The notes beneath the pieces were generated by a model. The model did no database searches, was not told the DNA's origin, and saw only the letters and a program-made list of their open reading frames with translations. Of a stretch of 22,202 nucleotides of DNA, positions 5,909 through 14,087 are shown in pieces. Position 1 is the first letter of the stretch, and each line of letters opens with the position of its first letter. A program made the translations under genes and the position numbers. The DNA is taken from assembly GCA_030849065.1 (NCBI GenBank), contig JASAON010001410.1, forward strand, positions 1 through 22,202, read 5' to 3'. Source of the DNA: Jaenimonas drosophilae. Lineage: Eukaryota > Euglenozoa > Kinetoplastea > Trypanosomatida > Trypanosomatidae.

Positions 5909-8230
5909 ATGAACTCCTACCCCAACTACGACGACCAGGCGGCCTACGGGCAGTACGAGGCAGCTCAGCCACAAGCAGGCCTCTATGACCAACAAGCCGG
6001 CGCACAGGAGGCGGCGGTTGTGGATGCTCCTGCGCGGTGGTCGTGGTCCTGCTACCCCACCAACCGCATCGATGGAGCACGCATGGTCGTTCCGCTGGGA
6101 TGTGTGTACTCACCACTAAGCTGCTTCTGTGCCGCAGCCCTGCCCTACGAACCAGTGAGCTGTCTTGGTTGTGGTGGCATCATGAACCCCTTCGCCACCA
6201 TGCATGGCGGTGCCGCATCGTGGGGCTGCCCGCTGTGTGGCAAAGCCAACAGCGTACCCCCGCAATACGCCCGTATGAGCGCTGCCCAGATGCCCGCGGA
6301 GCTGATGCGTGGTTATGAAACGGTGGAGTACGTCGTCTCGGCCCCACAACGACGTGCGCCAACCTTTGTTCTCGTTGCTGACGTCTGCGTAGATACCGAA
6401 GAGGAGCTCCAAGGCCTGCGTGAGGTGCTGCTCATGGTGTTGGATCGTCTTCCCGCGCAGTGCTACGTGAGCCTCATCACCTTTGGGGCCACCGTGGAGG
6501 TCCACGACCTCACCGGAACCACTCCGTACCCACGCTCCATCGCCCTGCGCGGGGTGCAGGAGGTCACCGCCACGAGCCTCGCCGCCGCCATGGGCGACCC
6601 GCATCGCTACGTGGTGCCCCACCAACACGCCCGCCAAACAGTGGAGGCCTTGCTGGCCTCCATGACGAAGGATGTGTGGCCTGTCCCACGCGATAGCCGG
6701 CCGCTGCGGAGTACGGGTGCGGCCCTCTCTACGGCAGCAAGCCTCCTCGAAATCGTCTCGCCCTCGTCGGGCTGCTGCATTCTCACCTTTCTCTCCGGTG
6801 CGTGTACCTCCGGCCCGGGCATCGTTGTGAACCAAAGCCGTGAGCACATGATTCGAGGCCACAGCGATATTCGCGATGGCACCGCCACGGCCACCCACTG
6901 GCGCACAAGCGTGGACTACTACGACCGGCTAATGCAGCGCATCGTGAAGCAGGGCCACAGCCTCAACTGCATCATTGCCAGTCTTGATCAGGTGGGTGTG
7001 GCGGAGATGAAGATGTGCTTGCAGGCGTCGGGTGGCACCGTGCTCAACGCTGAGTCGTGGCTGCAGGAGCCGCTCCGCCTCTCCCTCGAGCAGTTTCTCG
7101 CCTGTGGAGAGAATGGCGCCCTGCAAGTTGGCCTCAACGCCACGATGGACGTTCTCACCTCCCCGACGTGGAAGGTGTTGGGGGTGATTGGCCCCTGTGT
7201 GGGTACGGGGAAGAAGTCGACCTCGGTTGGGGAGTACGAGATTGGTTTTGGCGGCACCTGCCAGTGGACGACGTGCATCATGGATGCCTACACCTCCTTC
7301 GCCATCTACTTCGACTCCGCCAACGGTGCCAGTGCTCTACCCGGTGGCACCGACGGCTCCACCTTCCGCTACGTGCAGTTCATCACCAAGTATGAGGTGG
7401 GCAACGAGCAACGCACTCGCGTCACGACCATTGCCCATCGGCAGGTTGCCAACCCACCCAAGCAGGAGCTCATCGCCTCCTTTGATCAAGAAACCGCCGT
7501 CGTCCTCCTCGCACGTCAGGCCGTACACAAGACGGACAGCCTCCCTCTCTTTGATGTGCTCCGCTGGATCGATCGCATGGTGGTGCGCCTCGTTAGCCAG
7601 TTTGGGGAGTACACACGCAACCAGCCAGGAAGCCTCCGTCTGCCCCCTTCCTTCGCCTTCTTCCCCGCCTTTGTGTACCACCTACGTCGTTCGGGCTACC
7701 TGCAGGTGTTCAACTCGAGCCCCGACGAGAGCGCCATCCTGCGCTTGCAGCTCCTCAAGTCTTCGGTGGCCGACTCCATTGTGCAGATTCAGCCCACTCT
7801 ATATCGATACCGCATGGATGATGCGCCACAGCCCGTCCCGCTCGATAGTGAGGCGATGCAGCCTGATTGTGTGCTCCTCCTCGATACCTTCTTTGAGGTG
7901 TTGGTGCATAGCGGCGCCACCATCGCGGCGTGGCGGCGGGCGGGCTACGCTGACCTACCCGAGTATGCCCACTTCCGTGAGTTCCTCGAGGTGCCTCTCT
8001 CCGACGCACAACTCCTCGTTTCTAGCCGCTTCCCGATGCCACGGCTCATTGACGTTTGCCAGGACGACCCCGACGCGCGCATTCTCTACAACCGCTTGAA
8101 CCCAAGCCGGAGCTACGCCAATGAGGAGGCCAATCAGTACGGCTCACAGGCGGGTGAGCTCGTGTACACCGATGATGCATCTCTGCAGACCTTCACGGAG
8201 CATCTCAAGAAGTTGGTTGTGGCACAATAG
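5909..8230 (+). CDS. SEC23: COPII coat subunit Sec23
   Basis: 773 residues, the normal length for Sec23. It is the GTPase-activating protein for Sar1 and, with Sec24, forms the inner COPII coat at ER exit sites. The sequence shows WSCYPTNRID near residue 46, a zinc finger with C85-x2-C88 and C107-x2-C110, and the trunk domain with the VLVADVC strand (154-160). A beta-sandwich and a helical domain follow. The C-terminal gelsolin-like end has SSRFPMPR and ARILYNRLNPS. By alignment with yeast Sec23, R724 (ARILY) is the Sar1-activating arginine finger. Residues 1-42 are an extra Tyr/Gln/Ala-rich low-complexity extension absent from yeast and human Sec23. ATG 5909 is the first ATG after a 364-nt ATG-free leader. 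Trypanosomatids are known to carry two Sec23 paralogues; I cannot say which this is. Confidence 0.96.
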   Translation: MNSYPNYDDQAAYGQYEAAQPQAGLYDQQAGAQEAAVVDAPARWSWSCYPTNRIDGARMVVPLGCVYSPLSCFCAAALPYEPVSCLGCGGIMNPFATMHGGAASWGCPLCGKANSVPPQYARMSAAQMPAELMRGYETVEYVVSAPQRRAPTFVLVADVCVDTEEELQGLREVLLMVLDRLPAQCYVSLITFGATVEVHDLTGTTPYPRSIALRGVQEVTATSLAAAMGDPHRYVVPHQHARQTVEALLASMTKDVWPVPRDSRPLRSTGAALSTAASLLEIVSPSSGCCILTFLSGACTSGPGIVVNQSREHMIRGHSDIRDGTATATHWRTSVDYYDRLMQRIVKQGHSLNCIIASLDQVGVAEMKMCLQASGGTVLNAESWLQEPLRLSLEQFLACGENGALQVGLNATMDVLTSPTWKVLGVIGPCVGTGKKSTSVGEYEIGFGGTCQWTTCIMDAYTSFAIYFDSANGASALPGGTDGSTFRYVQFITKYEVGNEQRTRVTTIAHRQVANPPKQELIASFDQETAVVLLARQAVHKTDSLPLFDVLRWIDRMVVRLVSQFGEYTRNQPGSLRLPPSFAFFPAFVYHLRRSGYLQVFNSSPDESAILRLQLLKSSVADSIVQIQPTLYRYRMDDAPQPVPLDSEAMQPDCVLLLDTFFEVLVHSGATIAAWRRAGYADLPEYAHFREFLEVPLSDAQLLVSSRFPMPRLIDVCQDDPDARILYNRLNPSRSYANEEANQYGSQAGELVYTDDASLQTFTEHLKKLVVAQ

Positions 8231-8293
8231 CGCAGTGAATGATGGTGATGGTGCCAAGAGTGCCTTTGGCATGAGGGATGGATGTCGTGGGCG

Positions 8294-8333
8294 GCACCAC
8301 ACAACACACGCGGAAGCATGTGTTGTGTGGTGC
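8294..8333 (+). repeat. Perfect 15-bp hairpin in the Sec23 3' UTR
   Basis: GCACCACACAACACA (8294-8308) and TGTGTTGTGTGGTGC (8319-8333) are exact reverse complements around a 10-nt loop (CGCGGAAGCA). It starts about 64 nt after the Sec23 stop codon and before the next acceptor, so it should be in the Sec23 3' UTR. Confidence 0.85.
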
Positions 8334-8470
8334 TCTCTCTTGACTCCTCATTATCTGCGGGATTAGGTGCGGCTGGCTGAGCTCCACAAGCTTTATAACA
8401 GAAGCAGTTCATCTTTGTGTTGTGGTGTGGTGTGGGATTCATTCATCTTCTTCACGAACCTTCTCAATAT

Positions 8471-8509
8471 CTTCTTCCTCTTCTTCCATATACACATACA
8501 TACCTGTAG
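8471..8509 (+). promoter_or_regulatory. Predicted trans-splice acceptor, REEP gene
   Basis: CTTCTTCCTCTTCTTCC is followed by ATACACATACATACCTGTAG, with AG at 8508-8509. It leaves a 16-nt leader before ATG 8526. A second AG at 8513-8514 is close by. Confidence 0.65.
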
Positions 8510-8525
8510 TGCAGCCCTTACCTCT

Positions 8526-9368
8526 ATGATGGCCTGGCTACCCCTCCTTCGGTTGTTGTTGGGCATCATCTCATGGCTGTACCCCATCATGGTGGGGGCG
8601 GAGCTCTGCGGGAAGCAGGTTCAACCCCCACACCCCGCTCTCCTCACCAACGCCATGTTGGCCATCATGTTCCGCGCACTTGTGGGACGGGTGGAGGCCA
8701 TCCTGCGCCTCGAGAGCCTAACGGGCTCCATCGTGTTGCTCCTCTGTAGCATCTACGCCGCCCACCCACACACACGTGGTGCGCTGCGCTTCTACAACAC
8801 CTTCTTGGCCTCCCTCGTGCATCGATACGCACCACAGGTAAATGAGCTCTGTCAGCGGCACATGGATCATGTGGCGGAGCATGGGCTGGAGCGCACCATG
8901 GGCGCTGTAGGCTCCAGCGTCTGTCAAGCCGCCGTTGGTGTTGTGGGCATCACCAAGACGCTCTGCACCGCCCCAACCGTGGATGAGTTGGCATTGCCAG
9001 AAGGGAGCTCCATCATGAGGAGTACGCCTCAACTTCCACCACCCTCACCTTCATCATCAACGCCATCTCTGCCGGCACACGTGGGCACGACGGACGCAAC
9101 CACGACGCATCGCGATGAACTTTTTGCGTGGGTCGATAAGTTTGAAGCAGATTTTTCAGCCACAACAACAACAACACTCACCACATCAACTACAACACCG
9201 GCAACAACAGCACGTACGCCATTCGAGTGGTTTTCATCTACGCCGCCACTTCCGCCCAGGATGGAAGCAGCCACACACGCCCCATTTGGAGAAGTTGGTA
9301 GCAGCAGCAACACTACTCCATGGTACACCACACTCAGCCCACCACCTCCAGCAGCACAAGAGCTTTGA
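8526..9368 (+). CDS. TB2/DP1/HVA22 (REEP) family ER-shaping membrane protein
   Basis: 280 residues. Residues 1-110 follow the REEP/DP1/Yop1 pattern. There is an N-terminal hydrophobic hairpin with LYPIMVGAE (18-26), where the family has 'YPaY.S..A'. Further hydrophobic segments lie at about 40-58 and 65-79, and AHPHTRGALRFYNTFLASLV (79-98) matches 'lsP.TkGa..lY..f..P'. These proteins sit in the ER membrane as hairpins and stabilise tubule curvature. Residues 105-148 may form an amphipathic helix. The rest is Pro/Ser/Thr-rich and disordered, including a Thr run encoded by an ACA repeat. The start at the first of two tandem ATGs is supported by the acceptor 16 nt upstream. A longer in-frame extension from a GTG (8367) runs through the pyrimidine tract and is rejected. 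It lies next to Sec23, another ER protein, probably by chance. Confidence 0.8.
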   Translation: MMAWLPLLRLLLGIISWLYPIMVGAELCGKQVQPPHPALLTNAMLAIMFRALVGRVEAILRLESLTGSIVLLLCSIYAAHPHTRGALRFYNTFLASLVHRYAPQVNELCQRHMDHVAEHGLERTMGAVGSSVCQAAVGVVGITKTLCTAPTVDELALPEGSSIMRSTPQLPPPSPSSSTPSLPAHVGTTDATTTHRDELFAWVDKFEADFSATTTTTLTTSTTTPATTARTPFEWFSSTPPLPPRMEAATHAPFGEVGSSSNTTPWYTTLSPPPPAAQEL

Positions 9369-9780
9369 GCTCACATGTGTACGTGTATGTGTGGTGATAC
9401 CACTAGTCTTGTTCGTCTGCTTCTCTCCCCATCCTGCTGGCACACGTTGACCCCCTTCTACGCACACACCAACACTGAGCCGCATCTTTGCCGTACTGCC
9501 AACACGGGAGTGTTAGTGGCACTACATCGCCCTGCTCTTTCATCAACGCCCTTTCTTCTTCATCTTCGTCCTAACTCCTCTTTCAGCCCCACACACTCTC
9601 TTCATTGAAGAGAAGCTGTACTCAGAGTGCCACACTCATTCAAGCCGTGGCCACAAGTTGCTCGTCAACACAAGACAGAAGCAGTGCCACCACACACGCA
9701 CACATTCACTAATTCACAACCACCAATCCTTCACCCAACCACCACCAACCTACTCACGCACAACAACAACAACAAAAATC
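9369..9780 (+). other. Intergenic spacer upstream of the CCDC81-like gene
   Basis: REEP 3' UTR and spacer, a pyrimidine tract (9549-9583), and a 194-nt leader rich in C and A with CCAC and CAA repeats and no ATG. A frame open from 9658 in phase with the next gene lacks an ATG and is not coding. Confidence 0.65.
9549..9586 (+). promoter_or_regulatory. Predicted trans-splice acceptor, CCDC81-like gene
   Basis: CCCTTTCTTCTTCATCTTCG, then a further C/T run (CTCCTCTTTC), then AG at 9585-9586. No AG occurs within the tract. Confidence 0.65.
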
Positions 9781-11187
9781 ATGTTGAGTGCGCGTGGTGC
9801 CATTGACATCAACACCGCCATCCTCGAGTGTTGCAGCCACCAACAACGCAGCAACGTCAATGCCCCGCTCTTCCTCCTCAGTGAGCTCGAAAAAGTGTGG
9901 GTCTCCGTTGCCATCCTCGCCCGTCGCGCGCTCCTCAGCGGCAACAACATTCAGCTCCCCCATCTTGGTTCTTTCTGGATGCAGAACACAGCCTTCCTCA
10001 CAGACCCGATTCACCACACAACCTACCACACACGCGAGCTCTGCTTTGGCATCAACCGCAGCTTTGCCCTGCGCTACGGCCTCGACTCGGTGCGTGTGCC
10101 CCAAGAAGATGGCCGTCGTGGTTGCGAGCTGATCAAGGTGGCTGACATTGTGAATGTGTGTGGCGTACCCGCAACCGTCGTCTCGGCCTCCTTGAAGGAG
10201 TTGATGCTGTATATTGGCGAGGGCATCTACGCCGGGCGGGTCTTCAGCCTCGCCCTGCCGGGCCTTGCCACGGTGATGATCAAGAAGGAGAGGCTCACCT
10301 TGTTGGCGGATGCGGAGCTGCTCGAGGAATTCTTCGTCATTGACTCACGCAAGTGGCCTCCCGAGGTGAAGCGGCAGGCCCAGGTCATGATGGAAGCTCA
10401 CGAACAACAGCGCCCGAACAGTCGCATGCCAACCTCCGCGCGGAGCTCACTGGCGGAGCAGGTGCAGATTGCCCAACGCCGACGTCCCGCGAGCAGCAGC
10501 AGCCGGCCAGGCTCTCGATGCAGCTGGCGTAGCAGCAGCAGCACTGCGAGAACGTCTGAGCAGCAAACGCAAGCGCGTCGTCCTGACTTTGTGCCCATCG
10601 CACCGGCCGGGCGGCTCTTTGAAGATATCGCGAAGGAGCGCCAACGACGTGAGGAGGCGGTGGCGGCTGCGCGGGCGGCGGAGTTGGCCCACGCACGCGA
10701 GCAGGCGCGTCTCGATCGCCGACTTCACCTTCACATGGACTGCGCGCGTGGGATGGAGGAGGTGTGCGAGACACCACGTCGGCCAGACACGGCCTCGGGA
10801 GAAAGCATCTACGATGTGCTGCCGCCACAGAGCTACACCGTCGTACCCGAGCCGGCGGAGATTGTGATTGAGTGCAACATTGATGATGATGATCAGGATG
10901 AGGTGGTGGAGGCACCACATCCACAGCGGGCAGGAATGGAATGCACGAGCCAACGCGCTCCTCTGGATCGCATCTTGGTGAAGGAGGAGGCCTTCAGCCG
11001 TCCCGGCACACGTCAACGCCACGCACATGAGCACTGCTCCATCAAGGAGCTCCTCTACGCTAGCCCGGTCTTGTCGGCGCCATCCACAGCGCCGAAATTT
11101 GGCCGCAAACGCTTCGACGAGGAGGGCGGGAAGGTGGCGAGCGCCGATCACGTCGGCAAGCTCCTCACGGAGGTGCACATCAACTAA
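9781..11187 (+). CDS. CCDC81-type double HU-domain protein
   Basis: 468 residues. Two tandem HU/IHF-like domains are recognisable by the pattern of eukaryotic CCDC81 proteins. Domain 1 spans about 30-106, with ELEKVWVSVA, IQLPHLGSFWM (57-67; family '..ipglGtF') and FGINRSFALRYGL. Domain 2 spans about 117-187, with VCGVPATVVSASLKEL, FSLALPGLATVMIKKERL and LLEEFF. Residues 200-310 are low-complexity and Ser/Arg-rich. A charged helix (about 312-355, RQRREEAVAAARAAELAHAR) may be a coiled coil. The tail is acidic, with a DDDDQDE cluster. Vertebrate CCDC81 localises to centrosomes, so a basal body or flagellar role is a fair inference, unproven here. ATG 9781 is the first after the acceptor; the 194-nt leader has none. 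Confidence 0.78.
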   Translation: MLSARGAIDINTAILECCSHQQRSNVNAPLFLLSELEKVWVSVAILARRALLSGNNIQLPHLGSFWMQNTAFLTDPIHHTTYHTRELCFGINRSFALRYGLDSVRVPQEDGRRGCELIKVADIVNVCGVPATVVSASLKELMLYIGEGIYAGRVFSLALPGLATVMIKKERLTLLADAELLEEFFVIDSRKWPPEVKRQAQVMMEAHEQQRPNSRMPTSARSSLAEQVQIAQRRRPASSSSRPGSRCSWRSSSSTARTSEQQTQARRPDFVPIAPAGRLFEDIAKERQRREEAVAAARAAELAHAREQARLDRRLHLHMDCARGMEEVCETPRRPDTASGESIYDVLPPQSYTVVPEPAEIVIECNIDDDDQDEVVEAPHPQRAGMECTSQRAPLDRILVKEEAFSRPGTRQRHAHEHCSIKELLYASPVLSAPSTAPKFGRKRFDEEGGKVASADHVGKLLTEVHIN

Positions 11188-11821
11188 CATCAACGAATGA
11201 TATACTGCAACATAGAAGTGTTGCGCCACACGCGTATGCTCTGCACGAGCCATGGCGTCGTCGGCGTGTAAGGAAGCTTCACCACAAGCACAGAGATACT
11301 CCCACGAGTGTGTGCGTTGGGTGAAGGCGCTGCACTGCGGAGAAGCACATGATGATGATGATGATGATGTTGCGTGTGCGTGGTTAGCAGCTCTTCCTTG
11401 CAGATAGATGCATAGATGAGTGGGCAGGGCCGTTTGTGTGCGGCCAACTGCAGTTTTGTGAGAGTGGCTCCCACGGCACACAGCAGCCGTGCGGGTGTGG
11501 GTCACCGTCTTTGGTTGGGCAGAGCTCAAACTGTATCTGTGATGATGATGATGATGATGATGCACATGCATACAGACATGAACGGCAACGTACCTTCAAC
11601 AAGTGAGAAGCCACGACGTTGATTCTGTTTTGTTTCTTATCTTCTCTGTTTGCGCAACACACATCCATCAAGGTTTAGTGCGGCACACGCCAGGCCAACA
11701 CCTTTTGTTGTTGGTGTGCGTTTGGGCCAATACCTCCGCCAATCGGAAGCCCTCCACATATACACATACAACCAAACCAACACACAAGCACCTCTTCATT
11801 GTGGTGTTGGTGTGTTTCATA
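11188..11821 (+). other. Intergenic spacer with two GAT repeats
   Basis: It contains (ATG/GAT)n tracts at 11349-11369 and 11541-11562, about 170 bp apart, then a pyrimidine tract (11619-11647), AG 11671-11672 and a 149-nt ATG-free leader. No gene was identified. ATG codons are abundant before the acceptor and absent after it. Confidence 0.65.
11619..11672 (+). promoter_or_regulatory. Predicted trans-splice acceptor, gene at 11822
   Basis: A T-rich pyrimidine tract (TTCTGTTTTGTTTCTTATCT and onward to 11650) is followed by the first AG at 11671-11672; AG 11677-11678 is next. Confidence 0.55.
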
Positions 11822-12355
11822 ATGTCGTACCGACTCATTGCACGCACAAATGGCCGATCGGGCCCTGCGTCGGGATCCACGAGTGGGGCAGAGCGCAGAC
11901 AACACGGCACCTCCCTCGACGAGCTCAACACCGCAAACTATCGCAATCTGCAGAGCAGCGCGCAGGCCTACGGTGGCAGTACGCAAAGCCGCCATCGCCA
12001 CGACCGCCCCAACTCCGCCCCGACCTACATGCACAACGGAGGCAGCAGTAGTGGCAGCAGCAGTAGCAACAACACCAACAACAACGTGGTTGCTGCCCCA
12101 GACACCTCCCACGTGGAGCAACGCCTCACTATTGTGAAGCGAAGTCGGGCCGTGGCTCGTAGCGCCAGTGCGAGTGGCCCCACACCACCCAACACCACAT
12201 CGCCAAGAGCAGCGGCAGCAGCACCCGCCACAGCAGTGGCACCTCCATGTGCGGCCTTCCCCACCTTCAACACCTCTCGTCTGCCGAAACACGAGCAGCA
12301 CGTGATGGAGGCGATGGTGAGTGAATGCCTCGACGCCATCCTCTTTCCTGTATGA
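11822..12355 (+). CDS. Hypothetical disordered protein
   Basis: 177 residues, not recognised. Residues 1-150 are low complexity: Ser/Gly/Asn-rich (GGSSSGSSSSNNTNNN at 73-88), then Ala/Pro/Thr-rich, with basic patches (VKRSRAVARSASASG). Only the last 25 residues (LPKHEQHVMEAMVSECLDAI, 154-173) look like an ordered amphipathic helix. The Ser/Arg-type patches could be phosphorylation sites. It is called coding because the frame is long, its third positions are G/C rich, and the ATG at 11822 is the first after the acceptor over a 149-nt leader. The in-frame extension upstream of 11822 begins at a GTG and runs through the pyrimidine tract, so it is rejected. Confidence 0.68.
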   Translation: MSYRLIARTNGRSGPASGSTSGAERRQHGTSLDELNTANYRNLQSSAQAYGGSTQSRHRHDRPNSAPTYMHNGGSSSGSSSSNNTNNNVVAAPDTSHVEQRLTIVKRSRAVARSASASGPTPPNTTSPRAAAAAPATAVAPPCAAFPTFNTSRLPKHEQHVMEAMVSECLDAILFPV

Positions 12356-12530
12356 GATGGTCGTCCATCGCGATCCCATTTATACGCATCATCATCCTCT
12401 TCATGCCCAACCAGTTGTGGCATGGATTTTTTTTCTCTTGCTGCCACATCACCCACGTTCTGGCACACACACGCATATACACACCAGCTCCATCACACTT
12501 GTTGTGTTGCACTCCTGTAGCCATCATTCA

Positions 12531-12569
12531 TCATCTTCTTCCTTCTCTTCATCCTTTGTATGTTGCTAG
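12531..12569 (+). promoter_or_regulatory. Predicted trans-splice acceptor, NSA2 gene
   Basis: CATCTTCTTCCTTCTCTTC is followed by ATCCTTTGTATGTTGCTAG, with AG at 12568-12569. This gives a 58-nt ATG-free leader. Confidence 0.65.
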
Positions 12570-12627
12570 TACAACATTGGGGGTTTGGTATTTCAACACA
12601 TAAACACAAGTACGTAAGTCACGACAC

Positions 12628-13410
12628 ATGCCGCAGAACGAGCACATTGAGCAGGCGCAGAAGCGCTATGGCCGTCGTCTCGATCACGTGGAGCGCACCC
12701 GCAAGCGCGAGGCCCGCAAGGCCCACACTGACGCCACCTTCCTCAAGCGTGCGCGTGGCATGAAGGCCAAGCTGGCGCACAAGGCCCGCTACGTGGAGAA
12801 GGCGGAGATCCGCAAGAAGATTCGCGAGCATGAGGAGAAGCAAACCACTGAGCGTGTGAAGGAGAAGGGCCCCAAGAACGCCCTGCCCTCCTTCCTCATG
12901 GACCGCAGTGAGGCTGACCGTGCCAAGGTACTCTCCAACTCCCTGAAGCAGAAGCGCAAGGAGAAGGCTGGCAAGTGGGCCGTGCCCGTGGAGAAGGTGA
13001 AGCCCGTGTCGGAGGATGAGATGCTCAAGGCCGTCACCTCGGGCAAGCGGGGGAAGAAATCGTGGAAGCGTCTAGTGAATAAGGTGACCTTCGTTGGGGA
13101 GACCTTCACACGACGGATGCCAAAGATGGAGCGCTTCATCCGGCCCATGGCCCTGCGCTTTAAGAAGGCCCACGTGACGCACCCGGAGCTCAAGGCCACC
13201 TTCTACCTCCCCATCATCGCCGTCAAGAAGAACCCGCAGGGGAAGATGTATACGGGCCTTGGTGTCATCACCAAGGGCTCAGTCATTGAGGTGAATGTGT
13301 CGGAGCTGGGCTTAGTGACCCCATCGGGCAAGGTGGTGTGGGGCAAGTACGCACAGGTGACGAACAACCCAGAGAATGATGGATGCATCAACGCCGTTCT
13401 GCTCGTGTAA
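12628..13410 (+). CDS. NSA2: Ribosome biogenesis protein NSA2 (TINP1)
   Basis: 260 residues, matching the near-invariant family length of about 260. It is a nucleolar assembly factor of pre-60S particles needed for 27S pre-rRNA processing. The N-terminal half is highly basic and helical ([19 protein letters not shown], then [20 protein letters not shown] near 38-57) and matches NSA2 very closely. The C-terminal part (about 150-260) is the S8e-like beta domain, with [30 protein letters not shown] and the terminal [11 protein letters not shown]. The start at 12628 gives the conserved MPQNEHIE N-terminus, so it is firm. Together with TMA16 at 20746 it is one of two 60S factors in the window. Confidence 0.97.
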   Translation: MPQNEHIEQAQKRYGRRLDHVERTRKREARKAHTDATFLKRARGMKAKLAHKARYVEKAEIRKKIREHEEKQTTERVKEKGPKNALPSFLMDRSEADRAKVLSNSLKQKRKEKAGKWAVPVEKVKPVSEDEMLKAVTSGKRGKKSWKRLVNKVTFVGETFTRRMPKMERFIRPMALRFKKAHVTHPELKATFYLPIIAVKKNPQGKMYTGLGVITKGSVIEVNVSELGLVTPSGKVVWGKYAQVTNNPENDGCINAVLLV

Positions 13411-14087
13411 TATGGCGGGGGGAGTAGGAGAGATTGGCGGTGGATGGATGTGGGTTGTTGGCGTTCATGGTTGTGGCTGCTTGGTTTTTCTTCTCTTCAA
13501 CGTCTCCCACCTCATTAGGAAAGAGGTGCTGATCTGCTCGTACATGTGCGTGCATGTGTGTGTACGTGGAAATCGTGGAACTTACAAAAACAAAAACCAC
13601 GAACACACATACACGTGCATGCGATGTGCGCAAGAGACGGAGGAGATGACGCGGATGGCGTCGAACGCTTCTCCTCACCAGCGTGTGAGCGAAGTGAGGA
13701 AGGGCAAACGCATAACACAATCAAGAAGAAAAAAAAAAGAACGATTAAGATAAGCTCAGAAGGGTGTGTGTTGCATCATCAATGGGGTAGGCGGAGCTGT
13801 GGGTGTGCGCTCGCACACCAAGAGACAATCCGCTCGTACAGGTGTGTGGCATGGCCCATCAATCTGAGGCCTCCGTTGTTGTTTCTTGTAAGTACATGCG
13901 TGGAGGAGGTCTGCTGTGCAGTCCTCCATACTGATGCGATGCATCCGCAATTGGTTGTTGTGTGCTTCTTCGGCCTACCTCTCCCACTCTTCTTCCCATC
14001 TCAAGCCCCACACACACACGCACAACATTGTATTCACCCACACACATACACCACTATTCTTCATCATCATCGTCATCACCATCCATC
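13411..14087 (+). other. Intergenic spacer with two GT/CA-armed hairpins
   Basis: ATGTGTGT (13554-13561) pairs with ACACACAT (13603-13610), and inside it CGTGG (13565-13569) pairs with CCACG (13597-13601). GGTGTGCG (13802-13809) and CGCACACC (13812-13819) form a near-contiguous palindrome. An A-rich run lies near 13730-13740. The pyrimidine tract, AG 14004-14005 and an 82-nt ATG-free leader precede the reductase gene. No coding region was seen. Confidence 0.6.
13965..14005 (+). promoter_or_regulatory. Predicted trans-splice acceptor, MTHFR gene
   Basis: CTTCTTCGGCCTACCTCTCC and then CACTCTTCTTCCCATCTC lead to AAG, with AG at 14004-14005. The 82-nt leader has no ATG. Confidence 0.65.

Noticed and set aside
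6116..6898. Long - strand open frame inside Sec23 (260 codons), and similar antisense frames in other genes (14076-15068, 16451-17323, 19274-20104)
   Set aside because: These are shadows of strongly coding + strand genes with biased codon use; their proteins are low-information and match nothing.
8367..8525. N-terminal extension of the REEP protein with an extra hydrophobic segment
   Set aside because: It begins at GTG and is the translation of the pyrimidine tract and acceptor upstream of ATG 8526.
9658..9780. N-terminal extension of the CCDC81-like protein
   Set aside because: It has no ATG (the frame begins with TTG), and the His/Thr/Pro-rich peptide reflects CA-rich leader sequence.
11349..11562. 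GAT/ATG repeats resembling box C (TGATGA) of C/D snoRNAs
   Set aside because: They are simple repeats, with no box D at suitable spacing and no terminal stem.
13962..14087. N-terminal extension of MTHFR that could pass for a targeting signal
   Set aside because: It starts from a non-ATG codon and runs through the pyrimidine tract and AG 14004-14005; the family's conserved N-terminus fits ATG 14088.
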